Shown one piece after another: positions 36,376 through 49,014 of a stretch of 64,000 nt of DNA; positions within the stretch are counted from its first letter, which is position 1; each line of letters begins with the position of its first letter. A program made the position numbers and the translations under genes. The stretch lies in assembly GCF_001640805.2 (NCBI RefSeq), contig NC_066833.1, positions 12,852,183 to 12,916,182 on the forward strand, written 5' to 3'. Below the pieces are notes generated by a model. That model saw only the letters and a program-made list of their open reading frames with translations, made no database searches and had not been told where the DNA came from. This DNA is from Lates calcarifer. Its lineage: Eukaryota > Chordata > Actinopteri > Centropomidae.

Positions 36376-36829
36376 CATTTCTTTTTTTTTTTCTTTGACA
36401 TCAAGCAAACAGTTTATGCTGTGGCCTTGCAGGTTCCTGATTAAAATGCATTAAGTGAGTAAACACAGAGTTCACTGCTTGTAAAAATAGATGTGGTTGT
36501 CCTTTCCTCTTAGCTTGCTCAGTTGTCACAACTCCATAAGCCTTTACACACTGGGTTTGTGTTGATTTAGAATGTGTTCATAACTTGAGCACTTAGTTCA
36601 ATAGCTAACAACAACTTTTGAAAAGCTGAAACAGTCTTCATTATACTGTTATTGTTGTTATTGATTAGATTTTATGAAAAAGTAAGATTGCTGCTCTAAT
36701 AGCTGTCCAACAATATGAGTTTTTACACTGAAAAGTCTGCGGGTAGAAATGTGTGGATTTCTATGAGCAGAATCAATTTATTGCATCATCTGAGCTTAAA
36801 TTTAGAAGTGAAAACACTGTACGTGGAGC

Positions 36830-37090
36830 CAAGCCTTTCTGATTTCTTTTGCAAACACTGGCTGTTGCAGGGCACTGTAAACTCACGGCATCTCCACAAT
36901 GACTTGGCTTTGTCTTGCCGTAAAAGACAAATACACTCTTTCACCCTGGAGAGCTTTCAGATGTGGCCCCCGTCTATCTCAGTGACAGCTAAATGGCTTT
37001 TTAATTAAAGGAGAATTAGTCTGGTTAAACTGTAATTTAATGCAAATATGAAGTCATAATGACAGTCAGTGAATCATCGATGAAGACGAG
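36830..37090. promoter_or_regulatory. Candidate intronic enhancer 230 bp from exon 4
   Basis: Within intron 4 the segment has a Meis/Pbx-type TGACAG (36983-36988), a homeobox core TTAATTAA (37001-37008), a second core GAATTAG just after it, and a perfect octamer ATGCAAAT (37040-37047) as bound by POU factors, all within 65 bases. Such a cluster is typical of neural developmental enhancers and would suit a neurally expressed Eph receptor. This is inference from motifs. Confidence 0.35.
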
Positions 37091-37323
37091 GCAGCTGAAC
37101 AAAAGCCATGTAATTCATCCAGAGACTCTCTAATGCACAGTTTCACACCAGATAAGTCCTGGAGACAAAACTGGACTTACTGCCGCAGCCAATTCTGGGA
37201 GACCACTGGAGTCATCCACCAGCTTAAAAGGAGGGCTAAGAATTCTGTACATCTACGTGGTTATGTGTCCAATGAGTAATATGTCGTAAGTAAGTCTTAC
37301 ACACTGGTTAGTGGTATACTCAC

Positions 37324-37479
37324 GTGTGCAAGCCATAGTTGGAGGATCTTTTTCAGCCCTGAAGAAGCCTTTCTCACAGCGACAGATAGCAGCCCCTTCT
37401 CTATAGCTGAAACTATGTGGTGGGCACTTTGAACACCTGATGTTTCCAGCATACGCCTTGTAGAAGCCTGGGTGGCACG
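37324..37479 (-). CDS. epha6: Eph receptor A-class exon 4: cysteine-rich EGF-like segment
   Basis: This is the exon directly upstream of the FN3 exon in the same receptor gene. It encodes the extracellular cysteine-rich stretch between the ligand-binding domain and the first FN3 domain, which contributes to receptor clustering. The frame reads (A)CHPGFYKAYAGNIRCSKC, PPHSFSYREGAAICRC, then EKGFFRAEKDPPTMACT, with six cysteines. The acceptor is ctgtcaccctcag (AG at 37481-37480) and the donor is ACAC|GTGAGTAT (GT at 37323-37322). The length of 156 bp with phase 1 at both ends is the usual size for exon 4 of Eph genes. The last base C joins GC of the next exon to give Arg, producing TRPPSPPRN without a break. 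The segment CEKGFFRAEKDPPTMACT is the strongest pointer to EPHA6 rather than other EPHA paralogues, but this rests on memory of the family, not on an alignment. Confidence 0.93.
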
Positions 37480-38173
37480 CTGAGGGTGACAGAAAGATGA
37501 CATGAAAAAATATGAGAGCAAAGCCATGTTATGGACATATAGGTAAAAATATCACATGAAAAATAGAAACATGAGGGCCCAAAGGGATACATATCCTTTG
37601 CTGAAAGAAATCAGATTCATAAATTAGATTCATTAAAAAACAGGTTTTATTTTAAAATATGGAAACTGATGCAGCAAGGTTCATCAAAATATAATGAGAC
37701 CATCTGTTTTGATTTTGAGAATCTTTACTCAAAATCTTTACTCAAAAACTAATTTTCATTTTACATTAAAATCATTATTATCATCATTATTATTATCACT
37801 TTGAATTAATAGCTTTTTTCCAACTGGAATCAAAACATTTGCAATACAGAAATTCTTCTCGCTTCCCCAGTGAAAAAGCTGGGTCAACCCTGAGGATACG
37901 GACTGTCACAGTTTTAATGCCTAATTTATATTTATTGCAGGTGTGTAATTCTCAATAAATAATTTAAAGTGAGGGGAATGTGATGACAGAAATTCTCTTT
38001 GAGAGACTGTTAGACCTGTCTCAAAGTGTTATACACCTAGTTAGTTTGTAGTAGTTTTTTTGAGTCCAAGAATATTTTATTTTAGTTCACCTTGCTGCAG
38101 TCCGGTGTGTTTATCCAAAAGTTGTACTTTGGTTTCATACAATTTTTATAAATGAACAGGATCATTTGTAGTG

Positions 38174-38210
38174 ATTTTTATTTTATTTTATTTTATTTTA
38201 TTTTATTTTT
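38174..38210. repeat. (TTTTA)n pentanucleotide microsatellite
   Basis: About seven units of TTTTA in a row, 37 bp. Confidence 0.9.
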
Positions 38211-39309
38211 GTCATTTCTAATTTTTCCATCCAAAAACCATGATGGCATCAGAGAAAGATTGCTGAAAGAAGTTGAAGAATTAGGAAGAAACCTCAGTGC
38301 AACTAAAACAATTTGACTTAATTAAAACTAACCATTGTAAATATGTAGCATCTGTCAGAAACATTTTGTAAATACAAATTTCAGATAAATACTTTCCAAA
38401 TGCACAGTGAAATAGGCTTTTTTCAAAAAACAGTGTAGGTATACCATGGATGTGTCAAAAATCTACCTACATGTTATAATCTAAGTTGAAAACATATTTA
38501 CATGGCAAAAACAGATCATAACTTAAAGCATGACAAGGGTAAAGTAAATACTTCTGACCATTTTTAATTTCATTTTTTTTTTTAAATACATAAAGAGCTG
38601 TAGCTTGCCATGTTCTTTTCTAACAGAGAGAGGGACACCCTGGTTTGGTGCACGAAATATGTTGCCAAAACTGTTGATCTCTTTCCAGGAGCCCTGTGTA
38701 TGAAAGCGTATAATGAAGAGGTTTTCTGTTGGCTCCACATTCACACAAAACACATGTATTACTATCAAACCCAGGTCCTTACATCAAAATGTGCATATTG
38801 AATAGAAATGGTGGCTTATGCTGATGCTTTCATTATGAATTTTCTACATAAAAATGTGCACATTTTTTTCCAAGTTACTTAAGAGAGAGTAAAGGAAGCA
38901 CTGAGACTTCTTATTCTAAAACACCTGAACCTGAACCAACACTGGAGTGACTGCTCCAATGAGAGTTTAACTAATAAATTATAATTTACTTCAAATACAA
39001 CAAACTGAAACAAATGTTGACATAAGCATAACATGTAAAAGCAACTTCCCTTTAAACAAATTAGAAAGGTGTATGCCTCTGCCAAACAATCAAGTTGCAG
39101 TTTACATGAAGAAAATAAAAGTCATATTCCTTGTGTGTGTTAACATGCTTGGCTAATAAAGGTGACTCTAATAGAACACAAAGTTGCAGCCATGAAAGTG
39201 GATGCTTCACCCACCTTTTCAACCTAACAGAACATCTATATGATCACCACAGTTTCAAGGTGGGCAGCCAGTGTGACATGAATTCAGTATCAAACCAAAT
39301 GTAAAATAT

Positions 39310-39680
39310 GGTCACAATCAAGCCCCTCTGGTATTGCATTGAATAATGGCCAGAAAAGCATTTTTGCAGAACATTATGATGTTACAGTGAAGTTGACCTT
39401 TTACCCTTTGGACATAAGCTGTCATCACTTCATCAAATTTGTCATAATTAGTGTTACAATCTTGAGCTATGGTCAAAAATGTGTTTTGTGCGGACACAGT
39501 GACCAGTGACATTTGACATCTGACCACCAAATTCTAATCAGTTCATCTTTGAGTCCGTGTGAACATTTGTGCCAATTTTGTGTGTCTGAGACATCGCATT
39601 CACTATCATTCATTATCAGGATGGACGGACAACCTGAAAATGTGATACCTGCAGCCACAGCTGTCACCGGTGCTCTGGAA
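39310..39680 (+). repeat. Common fish dispersed repeat ('...GGACGGACAACCTGAAAA...')
   Basis: CTTGAGCTATGGTCAAAAAT, GTGCGGACACAGTGACCAGT, CATCTGACCACCAAATTCTA with ATCAGTTCATCTTTGAGTCC, then GGATGGACGGACAACCTGAA and GCCACAGCTGTCACCGGTG match in order a very abundant fish repeat. The left limit is uncertain and may reach about 39180. Confidence 0.7.
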
Positions 39681-40240
39681 TAGAAATAAGAAAATGGGCT
39701 GCAACTACTTTTTAATGGCTACTTCTAAAGCACTTCTATGTCACAGAGGACGTGCAAAAGTCTCCTTCCCATCGCTGCTGGTTGTCACCAAGCACATCGA
39801 TTTAACAAGGTAACACAAGCTGAGCAATTTGAAGGGATTCACCTTGAAGCACAGAGCGCCTTTGTGTGTTTCCCCTGCCGCCTGTGATAAATGGAGCTGT
39901 AGGGAGGACAAGGAAGCACCCAAATCCACCACTGCTCTGATCAAATGGGGACAATTAGGACAGAGGCAAACTACTCAACACACACAGACACACACGCACT
40001 TGGCATGGGTCACTGTGAACTTTTTTAATGTTGTTTATCTGTACGAGGATTGTTTGCAAATGTTTGTTGAATCACACATTAATTCCAGCCCTACACTGGA
40101 ATCTGGTATTTCGTGGTGTATTCAGATTCATATATAATTTGTCAAAAATGTTGAATATCAGCAATCAAATTATTATATACTTAAAAATTTCAAATCGATA
40201 TTGGCCTCAAATACTTGACATACGCACATACATGCAGTTT

Positions 40241-40265
40241 ACACACACACACACACACACACACA
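40241..40265. repeat. (AC)n microsatellite, about 24 bp
   Basis: A pure AC run. Confidence 0.9.
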
Positions 40266-43200
40266 AAGGCCATCTGTATCAGTATGATAAGTGGCATCCC
40301 CTACAGTGTACCAAGGCTGCCTCTGTCATTAACCTGTGATACCGACATGTCCTTGAGTCAAAAACCGTCAGTCAACTCCCCCACACCACTAGACCCCGTA
40401 TCAGGCTCTGTCAACCTAATGATGCCTCCGTCCAACCTTCGCTGAACTGAGGGGATGTTCCTTTTTCAAAACCTCACAGCTTCCTTCTGCAATCTGTCTG
40501 TCCAGGCTCTGTTCCAAGGCCACAGTGGTGCTGTACAATGGCTGACCATGCATCAACCAAGGATAGATACACACACGGTGGCGAGAAGGTTAGTGCACAC
40601 ATGTCGGTATGAATGCATACAAACACACGTGCCAGTGGACATGGCGAGAGCAGTGACAAACGGCACGTTGAGCCTGCCAAATGCGAATGAAGCCTAGAGA
40701 TTCAGACTGAGAAGAAGAGAAGTCTGCAAATCAAATACCACTGTTCATCCATCCAGGACAACAATCTTCTCCTTACATATAAGCACCCATGCATTCATAC
40801 TATGTGTAACACAGTCAGAAGCAGAAACTGAAGCAGTCATTTACTATAAACCTCTATTATTTCCCCTGCGAATATAATCTCTGATCCATACAAGCTGAAA
40901 AAGACTTGGCATTGAGTAAATTTGGACATTAGGCTGCTAATGGTCTAGTGACTAGTGAGCATGAGAGCCAAAACAAAACAGCACAATGGAAAAAGGCAGC
41001 AGGGCAAGACTGAGCGAGTGTTGTGTATGTTACTACACTGAATTCCTTTTGTAACACTTTTGCTACAGCCAAAAGGTCACAGAAAAACATGTAACAATGA
41101 CCAAAAGTTAGTGTACCATTGTCTGTGAAGAGCTGAATGTATACACATGGAACACAGACAGTAAATTAAAATGTCCTATAGCTTTATAAATATGCATAAA
41201 TAAGAATTATTAATTAAAACAATATATGGTGTTATGACCATCACAGTGTTTCATGTAACAATAATGAAGTCTGCATCAAGTGTCGTCTGGTTGCACAGAT
41301 ACTGAAAGAACAGAGGTATGGTATGGTTGTCACACTGTTTGTTTATCCTGACACGAGGGCCTATAACAGACATTTAAAGTCAATGCGTGGAGGTGGAGAG
41401 GAAACTGAACAACAGCTGCTGAGTGGTAATACTGCCTCAGCAGACATCACATACAGTGATTCGTCATGAACGACATTAGAAAATCTATCAAGCATCACCA
41501 GATTACAGCAACAAAAAAATCTAATTCACCGTACTATTTTCCTTCTTTAGCAGATGATTACCTATTGTAAAGATGTCGGTGCAATTCCTCACCATATTCT
41601 TTATCTACTCAAGCTGAAGAAAGCAAAAATGATTATTACCTTTAAATTACCCGCAAAATGCTCACAGCAAATATAAGCAATTGTCATGCTTGATCTTGTA
41701 AAATGGGTAATCATATCTGTATTTTATGTTATGTAGTTATGTTATGATGTCTAAAATAATGTTTATAACACATTATAATGAGTTTTGAAGACTTTTACCA
41801 AGTCTATTAGCATACGACCCACTGGAGATATGTTTTTTTTTTTAGAAATGTCAAAAAATAAAAATCGTTATAGTTAAAATGTTGTTGTGAGGATTTCATC
41901 CACTTGGCACTTGACAGGCACAATGTCATGATTGGGATGTACTGCAGATACTGTACACTTGTGAAGCAAGTGGACCAGAGCTGAGCACTGGGATGAGAGA
42001 ACAGTTTCCTGACCCACTGGCCTTTGGGGCTTTGATCTAATTCTCTGCCCTCAGCCCAAGGTTAATGACATCTGGAAGTCATCCAGAACATCTTCAAGCC
42101 TGGGGCACAGAGGCCTGATCTGGGCCCTGAGATGCAGGGGCAGCAGATTGGTTGGTGAGGCCTGCTACTTCACACTCACTGGACCTGAACAACAGCAGAG
42201 CAACTGGCAGGCAGAGCAGGTATGGGGAGTAGACCTGCCCATCTGTACTGTACTATATGATTGTCTTCTGGAAAAACCAGGGGTTGGCGTGTGAATGGGT
42301 GTATCCACAATCTCTCCCCAACCATAACCAAATGCTCTACCTACCTGAACATTACAATTCCTTACATGTGATTTATTTGCCATAAACACAGTCCCTCTTC
42401 CTGTCCTTGTACTGTAGTTCCCATGTGCAGATATCAAGCAAAAAATTGAAAAATGATGGTGAGGACGTCAAAATAAATAAATCGATAAATAAACATCCAA
42501 CCTCCACAATCAAATAGATATTCACTTAAGAAAGATGTAAACCTTTCCCCTTCAATCAATAATTAACTTGAACCCCTGACAAATGAACTTCTGACTGGGC
42601 AGTCAGTGGTCTTTAAAATTTTAAACAAGAAAAAAAGAACAAAAACAAAAACAAAACAAACAAAAATTGTTGATTGGTGCTAAATTAGTGCTTGATTCAA
42701 CAGTCATTATTTCTTGTTTAAGTAGTTCAATAGCATGATCTGGCTATATAGTCCGTGGATGTTCTCTACACTTAAGTCTTGTATTGGAACCTGAGCTCGC
42801 CTATCAGTCAAATAGGACCTTCTTAACAGGTATGTGCATGTGTGTTTTGTGTCTGTAGGTCTGTGTACGTGAGTGAATGAAACTCTTTGGCTCTTTGCGG
42901 TGTATAGCCGATGATGGTGGGTTCCTCTCCTGGTGATCAGCGAAGAAGAACAATTCCAAGAGGAGCACAATTCTGCAGCATTTACTTGCAGAACCACATC
43001 AACAAATGTTGCAGAATAGTTCAGCTCTTGAAATTAAAGGCAGCGTGGTAAAGAGGCGATGCAAAGGATGAGAGGTCATTGCAGAGATGGCGGCATTGCA
43101 GGCGGGATGCAGCCTGAAACTTATTGCATATGGGGAAAAAAAATGGAAGATGTGCCTTATTTTCTGTTTCATTCCACACAAATATAACCCTCCTCAGTGT

Positions 43201-43669
43201 CCCATCTATGAAAACTATAAAACTATAAAAATAAATGCCTTATCGCTTTTTCTCTGTGTTAACACAGAACACATCTTGCCCTCACGTATCTTGCATATTA
43301 GCAGAACAGTGAAGTCGAGTCCCCTTTTCTTCCTTCTTATTTCAATATTCATCATACTCCACCAGACAAAACACAAAAGGCACTGTTTTCACTGAGATAC
43401 ACTAACATGATAAGAGTACAATGATACAAGTGAGATATACTTAGTTCATGTCTGTTGTAAAGCCAGCAACACTAGTCTGTGCTCTCGCATACACCTACAC
43501 TACATTTGTTAATAATGCAATATGCAACACTAGGGATCATGAAAAGTCACACCTCTTCAGCAGCTGTTCTATAAAAAGCAGTATCAGTGGCAATCTGAAA
43601 TCTACCTTTTAATAGTTTCACATATAATCAGAAACAGCACTTTAAAACACTCATAATGGAAAGCCCTCC

Positions 43670-43850
43670 TCTCCTCTGCCTTTTCAGTCCGTCTCTCTTA
43701 CTCATCAGCCTTCCTCTCTCTCTTCATTAGCAGAAAGCGGCAAGCGCTATCTCTGATTTGCACTTGAGGATTAGTGGGCCTCTCCAACACATCTCTGCTG
43801 AAGTGTTGAGAATGGTGTTTGCTCAATTAGTGACAGAGGAAAAGCAGGGT
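43670..43850. promoter_or_regulatory. Candidate conserved noncoding element
   Basis: AGAAAGCGGCAAGCGCTATC, TGAGGATTAGTGGGCCTCTC and TTTGCTCAATTAGTGACAGA (CAATTAG core plus TGACAG) occur in an unrepetitive block. It is called on composition and motif content only. Confidence 0.22.
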
Positions 43851-44999
43851 TCATGGTGTCAGAGCTTCAGCAAGTTATAATAACTGTATTAGAACTATAA
43901 AACATGTGAACCCTAACCCCTAACTTATGTTGGATGATGACTGTAATCATCAACATCATAATCATCAGTCACTATCATCAGCTCATGTCAAAAGTTTGCC
44001 AAGGTACTTTCAGCCATTGTGCTCAAACTGGACACTGACCATGGCTTTTTCTGGATTCAGTAAAGGTCATGACATCTTACAATTTCAGTCTGTGACATAC
44101 AGTGTTTATACAGTACGTACATAGTGTAAATGTGTATTTATACATTTTTCTTCTCTTTTGTGTATGTGCTTGTACAGTGGATTTACATTGCATTTTCTGT
44201 AAGTATGCATGGCATATTTATTGCATTAATACTTTTTTAATACTAGATCATATAAGCACAAGCACATAGAGCACAATTTGAAATAATCTTGAACAATTAA
44301 AAATTAAATTGACCTTACATCCAATCCACCTTCCCTTTCACACCATGTGCATGCCTTTACATAACCTCACCCATGCTTTACAACCTGGCATCCCAGCCTT
44401 CCCTACTACTTTTAACCCAGTGGCTGTTACCTTCTTGTAGTCACATTCCCCTACATGCTTCCTGATTTTAATTTCAATCATGGCAGTTGGTGATCATCAA
44501 GTCTGGCGGCTTTGTAAAGTAGCCTCTTACTTGCAATGAAGTGAAGGCTAACTTGGACGCAGCAATCTTAGTGATGAAGACAAGGTAGTGAGTCTCTCTC
44601 CATTGAGTGTCGATTGCTGGTTCATTTGTTCCTTTATGTGCCCTCTTGCCACGGTTATTTGAATTTCATCTATTACATTGATTTTTTTTTTTTCAGTTTA
44701 ATTAGACTGGTATTTTGTAGCATGAGGGTGTATTACATTGCATTAGGTTTTGATAAGATACAATGACTGGAGATTCCTTATTGAAGATAAGGTAATGAAG
44801 GTAATAAGCTCTTTTAATGGAGGCCATTTTTGTTTGGAAAAACAAACAAACAACAAAAAAAAGACCCAGTACTATTAACCGGGATGATCAGGGCTAGTTA
44901 TCTCTTCCATTGACAACATGTAGACTAGGGGTGAGACTCTATGAGGGATCTGAATCACTTATAAACTTGACATCACAGCTTAAAAACAATACCTAAACT

Positions 45000-45275
45000 G
45001 TCATGGTGACACCTGTCCTTCCTTTCGACCTCTCCAGAATCTCTTCTTACTTCAGGCCCTGTTTTCATTGTGGTGTTCCACACCCTACCATTCCTGATCT
45101 TTCCACCAGTTGTACCTCTTGAGGGTCTCATTCCTACAAGTCACATGAGCCTGCTCCTCTCTGCACAACTGCTCTTTTTCCTTCTCATATCCTTAATCAC
45201 ATATCTTATCGTCGATCTATATTTTGTTTTATCAATAAAGGCACCTTGCCTTTCTTATTAAAAAAAGAGAAAAGT
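45000..45275 (+). repeat. Possible retroposed 3' end with AATAAA and A-run
   Basis: A C/T-rich, otherwise unremarkable stretch ends with ATCAATAAAGGCACCTTGCC and, 21 bases later, a run of seven A. A polyadenylation signal at the right distance from an A-run suggests a decayed retroposed copy of some transcript. I cannot identify its parent and see no flanking duplication. Confidence 0.3.
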
Positions 45276-45344
45276 TCAGTTTCCATTCAGCAATATTCAC
45301 CAAAGCACATTGTGTATACCATTTAAGTCTAACAAATATACTGA

Positions 45345-45430
45345 TCAAACATTTGCAAAGCTGATTTTTTCGCAAGCATTTTCAAGTGTGCACCATTTAC
45401 AGCCATGTTAACTTGCTTACAGTCTTCTTA
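45345..45430 (+). repeat. Dispersed repeat, copy 2 of a pair found in this window
   Basis: ACATTTGCAAAGCTGATTTT, then AGTGTGCACCATTTACAGCC with ATGTTAACTTGCTTACAGTC, aligns by eye with the copy at 33660. The match is imperfect, as expected for an old interspersed repeat. Confidence 0.5.
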
Positions 45431-46559
45431 TTCCCCCCAAATCTAATCCAGTGTGTGACCTCTCACAACATTGTACAAAAAGTTATCATATATTAACACA
45501 AGACAATTTTAGCCTACCAGAAACACAATTTGTTGTTGTATGACAAGAATGGCCTTCAACATTTCTACACTCTGGGAGTATTAATTACAGAAACAACAGA
45601 GACACTTGGCATCAAAGCCTTTTCTCTTCTATTAAAAGTTATAACGTTGGCATCTAGCTCAGTGAAATGTACTGATAAAATGGATTTGGATATTTTTAGA
45701 GAAGACAAAGGTAAGATGGGAACAAAGAGTGACAGGCTGGAAAAAAGGGGAAAACGAGCTAATTAACAACTAGACAATGACTAGACGATAAAAACACAAA
45801 AAAAGGTAAGAAAGCACAGTCTTCACTGCAGACAGCGCTGCATGGGCAGCCATCGCTTATATACTGTATCAGTGACATTATCAGAGACAAAGATCTTTTT
45901 ATGGACTTTACAGAGGTCAGCCTCACTGATCCCTTTATGGCAGTGTTTATAGCAGCGCAGAAAAGAGTCTTGTGCCAAATGAACTAACAGAGTAGTAAAC
46001 CTCTCAAAAGACATCCGTTAAATCTGAGCGAGAGCAGAGTTCCTCTCTAAATCTTACAGCGGAGACTAAATGGTGGCTGGTGGACACTTTGGGATGGACA
46101 GTAAGGGAGTGTTTTTTATAGTCTGAGCTGGACTGCTGAGATAATGTCCTGGCTGGGTCCAAGACATTGCTGACCTGTATTAGGATATCTCAGACGCTTG
46201 ATCACGCTATGATAGCACTTATCGTTGGCCGGTGGGTGACCACCCTATAACCTACTGGTGGAATGTGGCACATTGCAGTATATGAATGATGATGACACTT
46301 GTTTGCTCTAATCCCTCTTCAACATTTTGGTCCAGAGCATGAATATTTAAAGCAACAGTCAGGACAAGACAAAACAGGTGTCTGATTTAGACACTACGGT
46401 AAAATAGTATTCACTGTATTTTTATGAACAATAAAGTGAGGATATAGTTTATAAACCATGTGACTAAAGTGCAGAGATGATCATTATTAATGCTATGTTT
46501 TACCTCTGCTGTTCCTTGAGCCTGTCATCTGTGTAACAGGTTGTTATGACCCGTTGTTA

Positions 46560-46745
46560 CGTTGTGTTGTTAAATGACATCTAGCGGCTATAGTAATTAT
46601 TACAGGAACAAAGTAGATGAAGCACTGTTAAGAGCAAAAAGCTGGTGTGGTTGATTAAGGTGGTGTGTGAATGTCAGTGTTTTGAAAGCAGACTCAATCT
46701 TTTGTGAAGACTTATATATATAGAAATGTTTAGTAAAGGACAAAA
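46560..46745 (+). repeat. Possible relative of the repeat at 13985
   Basis: AATGACATCTAGCGGCTATA with GTAATTATTACAGGAACAAAG resembles the start of the copy at 13985, but the similarity fades after about 50 bases. This is a weak call. Confidence 0.3.
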
Positions 46746-46979
46746 GACAGAATTAGGCTAGTGAATAAAAGTCCCCTGGTTTTGTACCTTTGCATGGCAG
46801 ATTTGTGGCATAATTCACTGTTTCTACAATAGCTTGGCTTGCATTCATATTCATCGCACTGTTTTTACTGTTACTAAGTTTAATTATAGAACTCACAAGG
46901 CTGTATGCCTCTTGAAGAATAGAGAATGCAAGTCAACGTGGGCGTGTGTAGAGGCTTAATGAATTTATTATAAGGTGTT

Positions 46980-47275
46980 GTGAAGATTAGCATGACTTAG
47001 CCCCAAACTTTTCCCTCACTCCCTGCCTTCCTTCCACATGATTGATGCTGATTGTGGTTTTAACACGCTGTTAAATCGACAGCAAATTGTCTTTAGCAGA
47101 GGTCGCATTAGCATAAAGGCCTTCTTGTGGAAAATAAACAACGGCAATGTCTTCTCAAAAACAGCACAAACAAAAGAGGGCAATAATGGCATGGCAGCCC
47201 TTTAGTAACATCAACAACAACATAATCGAGCTGGAGTAAAATTAAAATGGATCATTCAATTTAAATGTCTTTGCT
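46980..47275. promoter_or_regulatory. Candidate conserved noncoding element
   Basis: An unrepetitive stretch includes TAACACGCTGTTAAATCGAC, GGTCGCATTAGCATAAAGGC, AAATAAACAACGGCAATGTC and AGAGGGCAATAATGGCATGG. It looks unlike the neighbouring simple sequence and has no open frame of note. A CT microsatellite follows at 47279. Confidence 0.25.
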
Positions 47276-47278
47276 GAT

Positions 47279-47300
47279 GCTCTCTCTCTCTCTCTCTCTC
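47279..47300. repeat. (CT)n microsatellite, about 22 bp
   Basis: A pure CT run followed by a C/T-rich tail to about 47320. Confidence 0.85.
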
Positions 47301-48308
47301 CCCCCTTTCTTTCCCTCTCTATTCATTTTAATTTTCCTCACTAAATCTCACTCTCCCAGACATACAGACTCAAATCCATTGAAGTGTATGCATAAGGAGT
47401 ATACAGTACTAAACATTTAACATGCACATATGCATCAAGATATGTAACTGTAAACACACAATGCAGATTTTAAACTTTTGTTTGAGACAAGCAGGCTCTT
47501 GAGAATTTCTCATGGACATATGGCACAAAGAAAATTTGTTGACAAAAATGAAGGCAGTGGCCAAAAAAAAAAAAAAATCTCAAAAAGGAACTTAAAGGGT
47601 CATAAAGTTTCACACAGATATACTACTCTGATAAAATATTCCACAACAGACCACATCTGAAAATATGAATAAATAAAAGGTGAAATAAACAAAGGTGTTA
47701 ATACTGTACTGTAACAGAAACAACAAGGTCTTGGTAAAGAGTATCAAATTATATTTCTGAGAAGCAGCAGCGGGGATGTGATGAAATTGGTGAGAAGTGA
47801 TAAAATCTTGCTGGCACACCTGAATGTGAAGGCACCGCATGTACTCAGGAAAGAAAACTGATAAAAGCAAGTGCTACTCTGATTGCAGAAGGGGAGAAAA
47901 GACGACAGGGTGCATCTTTGCTTGATTACAGTTGAGCCTACCAACTATCCCTGGAGAGTGTTCTTCTTTGGCATGCAGGCACGTGAGAAGACTTGGACTT
48001 GCTTGCTGATGATGATAAGTTTTACACACATTGCTGGCAGCTACTAATGGTAAAACACTGACATTTACTTAATTTTAAATTAAGGTAAAAGGGTTTTGTG
48101 TAAACAGTCGCAGTCAAAGTGGTAAAAAATTATGGCAATCTGTCTGAAAGACTATGAGAGACAATAAATGAATATTTTGGCCTGAAAACAGCAAATCCAA
48201 TGAGCATATATATGCTCAGTTATTTTCATAGCGAGCTTTCAAATCACGCTGTCAGAATTTTGCTGCAGAAGAAAAGCAAGAGCACTGAAAAACCTTGATG
48301 AACCAGAT

Positions 48309-49014
48309 CAGGGGCGATTCTAGGATCAGAGGTTTAGGGGTGCCGAGCACCCAGAGAGCTGCCGGCCAGGCAAGATAAATTTCACTGTTTTTCACATTTT
48401 AACACAATTCCATTCCCACATTTGTGAAAGAAAAGCATAACACTTTTTGGGAAAGTCTGTGACTAAACCATCAAATCTGATAAAGGTTATTTAAATACTG
48501 AGCCACAGCAAAAGAAGAATGGATGGAATCATAAAAGAAACATATCGTAAGCCGAGTAAACAAGATATTTTTGTTGCCACCGAGCCGACGTTAGTCGAGC
48601 CGTCTCTTATCATTCTGTGATCGGTATCGGCAGATTTATGACTGATTCCTATGATCGTGATCGGATCAAAGTTAACAATTGCAGCCACATATATCCTGGT
48701 TTAAAGCCATGTACTTACACCACTTAGGTAAAGGCAGCGTATTGCTCTGTGCAGATAGAGCGCTCAGAGCCCTGGAAAGGTGGCCCGCATGAGGTAGATC
48801 AAACCATTTTTGAGGCAAGGGGTAGGGGTGGGGGGGTGCTGCTGGTGTATTTTTGTTAAATATTACGTTTCAACCAAGTACTGTATGGTTTTCGACGCTT
48901 TTCTAGCTTGTTAAGAAATGGATATACAGTAAAGAAAAAAAAAATTCAAATCTTCTCAAATTTAAGGGGTGCTGGGATTCAATTTAAAAAATGAATGGGC
49001 TAGAAACGCCTATG
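48309..49014. mobile_element. Non-autonomous hAT-type DNA transposon (MITE), 706 bp
   Basis: The element begins CAGGGGCGATTCTAG and ends with the inverted counterpart CTAGAAACGCCTATG, giving imperfect terminal inverted repeats of about 15 bp that share GGCG.TTCTAG. It is flanked on both sides by a perfect 8-bp target duplication, AACCAGAT (48301-48308 and 49015-49022). CAGGG-type ends with 8-bp duplications are the hallmark of the hAT superfamily. The interior has no transposase frame, so it must have been moved by an enzyme made elsewhere. An internal stretch near 48617-48667 repeats the word GATCG several times, and runs of GGGGTGC lie just inside both ends (about 48337 and 48966). Confidence 0.85.

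Larger units (their letters stand above)
34974..37323 (-). other. epha6: Intron 4 of the Eph receptor gene
   Basis: The segment between the two Eph exons is 2,350 bp, bounded by GTGAGTAT at its 5' end (37323 side) and a pyrimidine-rich acceptor ending gttgacag at 34974. It holds a LINE reverse-transcriptase remnant and a dispersed-repeat piece (35308-35575), a strongly C/T-rich tract on the plus strand (about 35940-36370, so purine-rich in the transcript), and a possible enhancer-like block (36830-37090). The remainder is AT-rich unique-looking sequence without a recognisable feature. Confidence 0.9.
39690..44990. other. Intronic sequence, little recognised
   Basis: Holds the AC run at 40241 and the possible element at 43670. 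An A-rich patch with AAAAC units lies at 42629-42667. Nothing else recognised. Confidence 0.4.
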
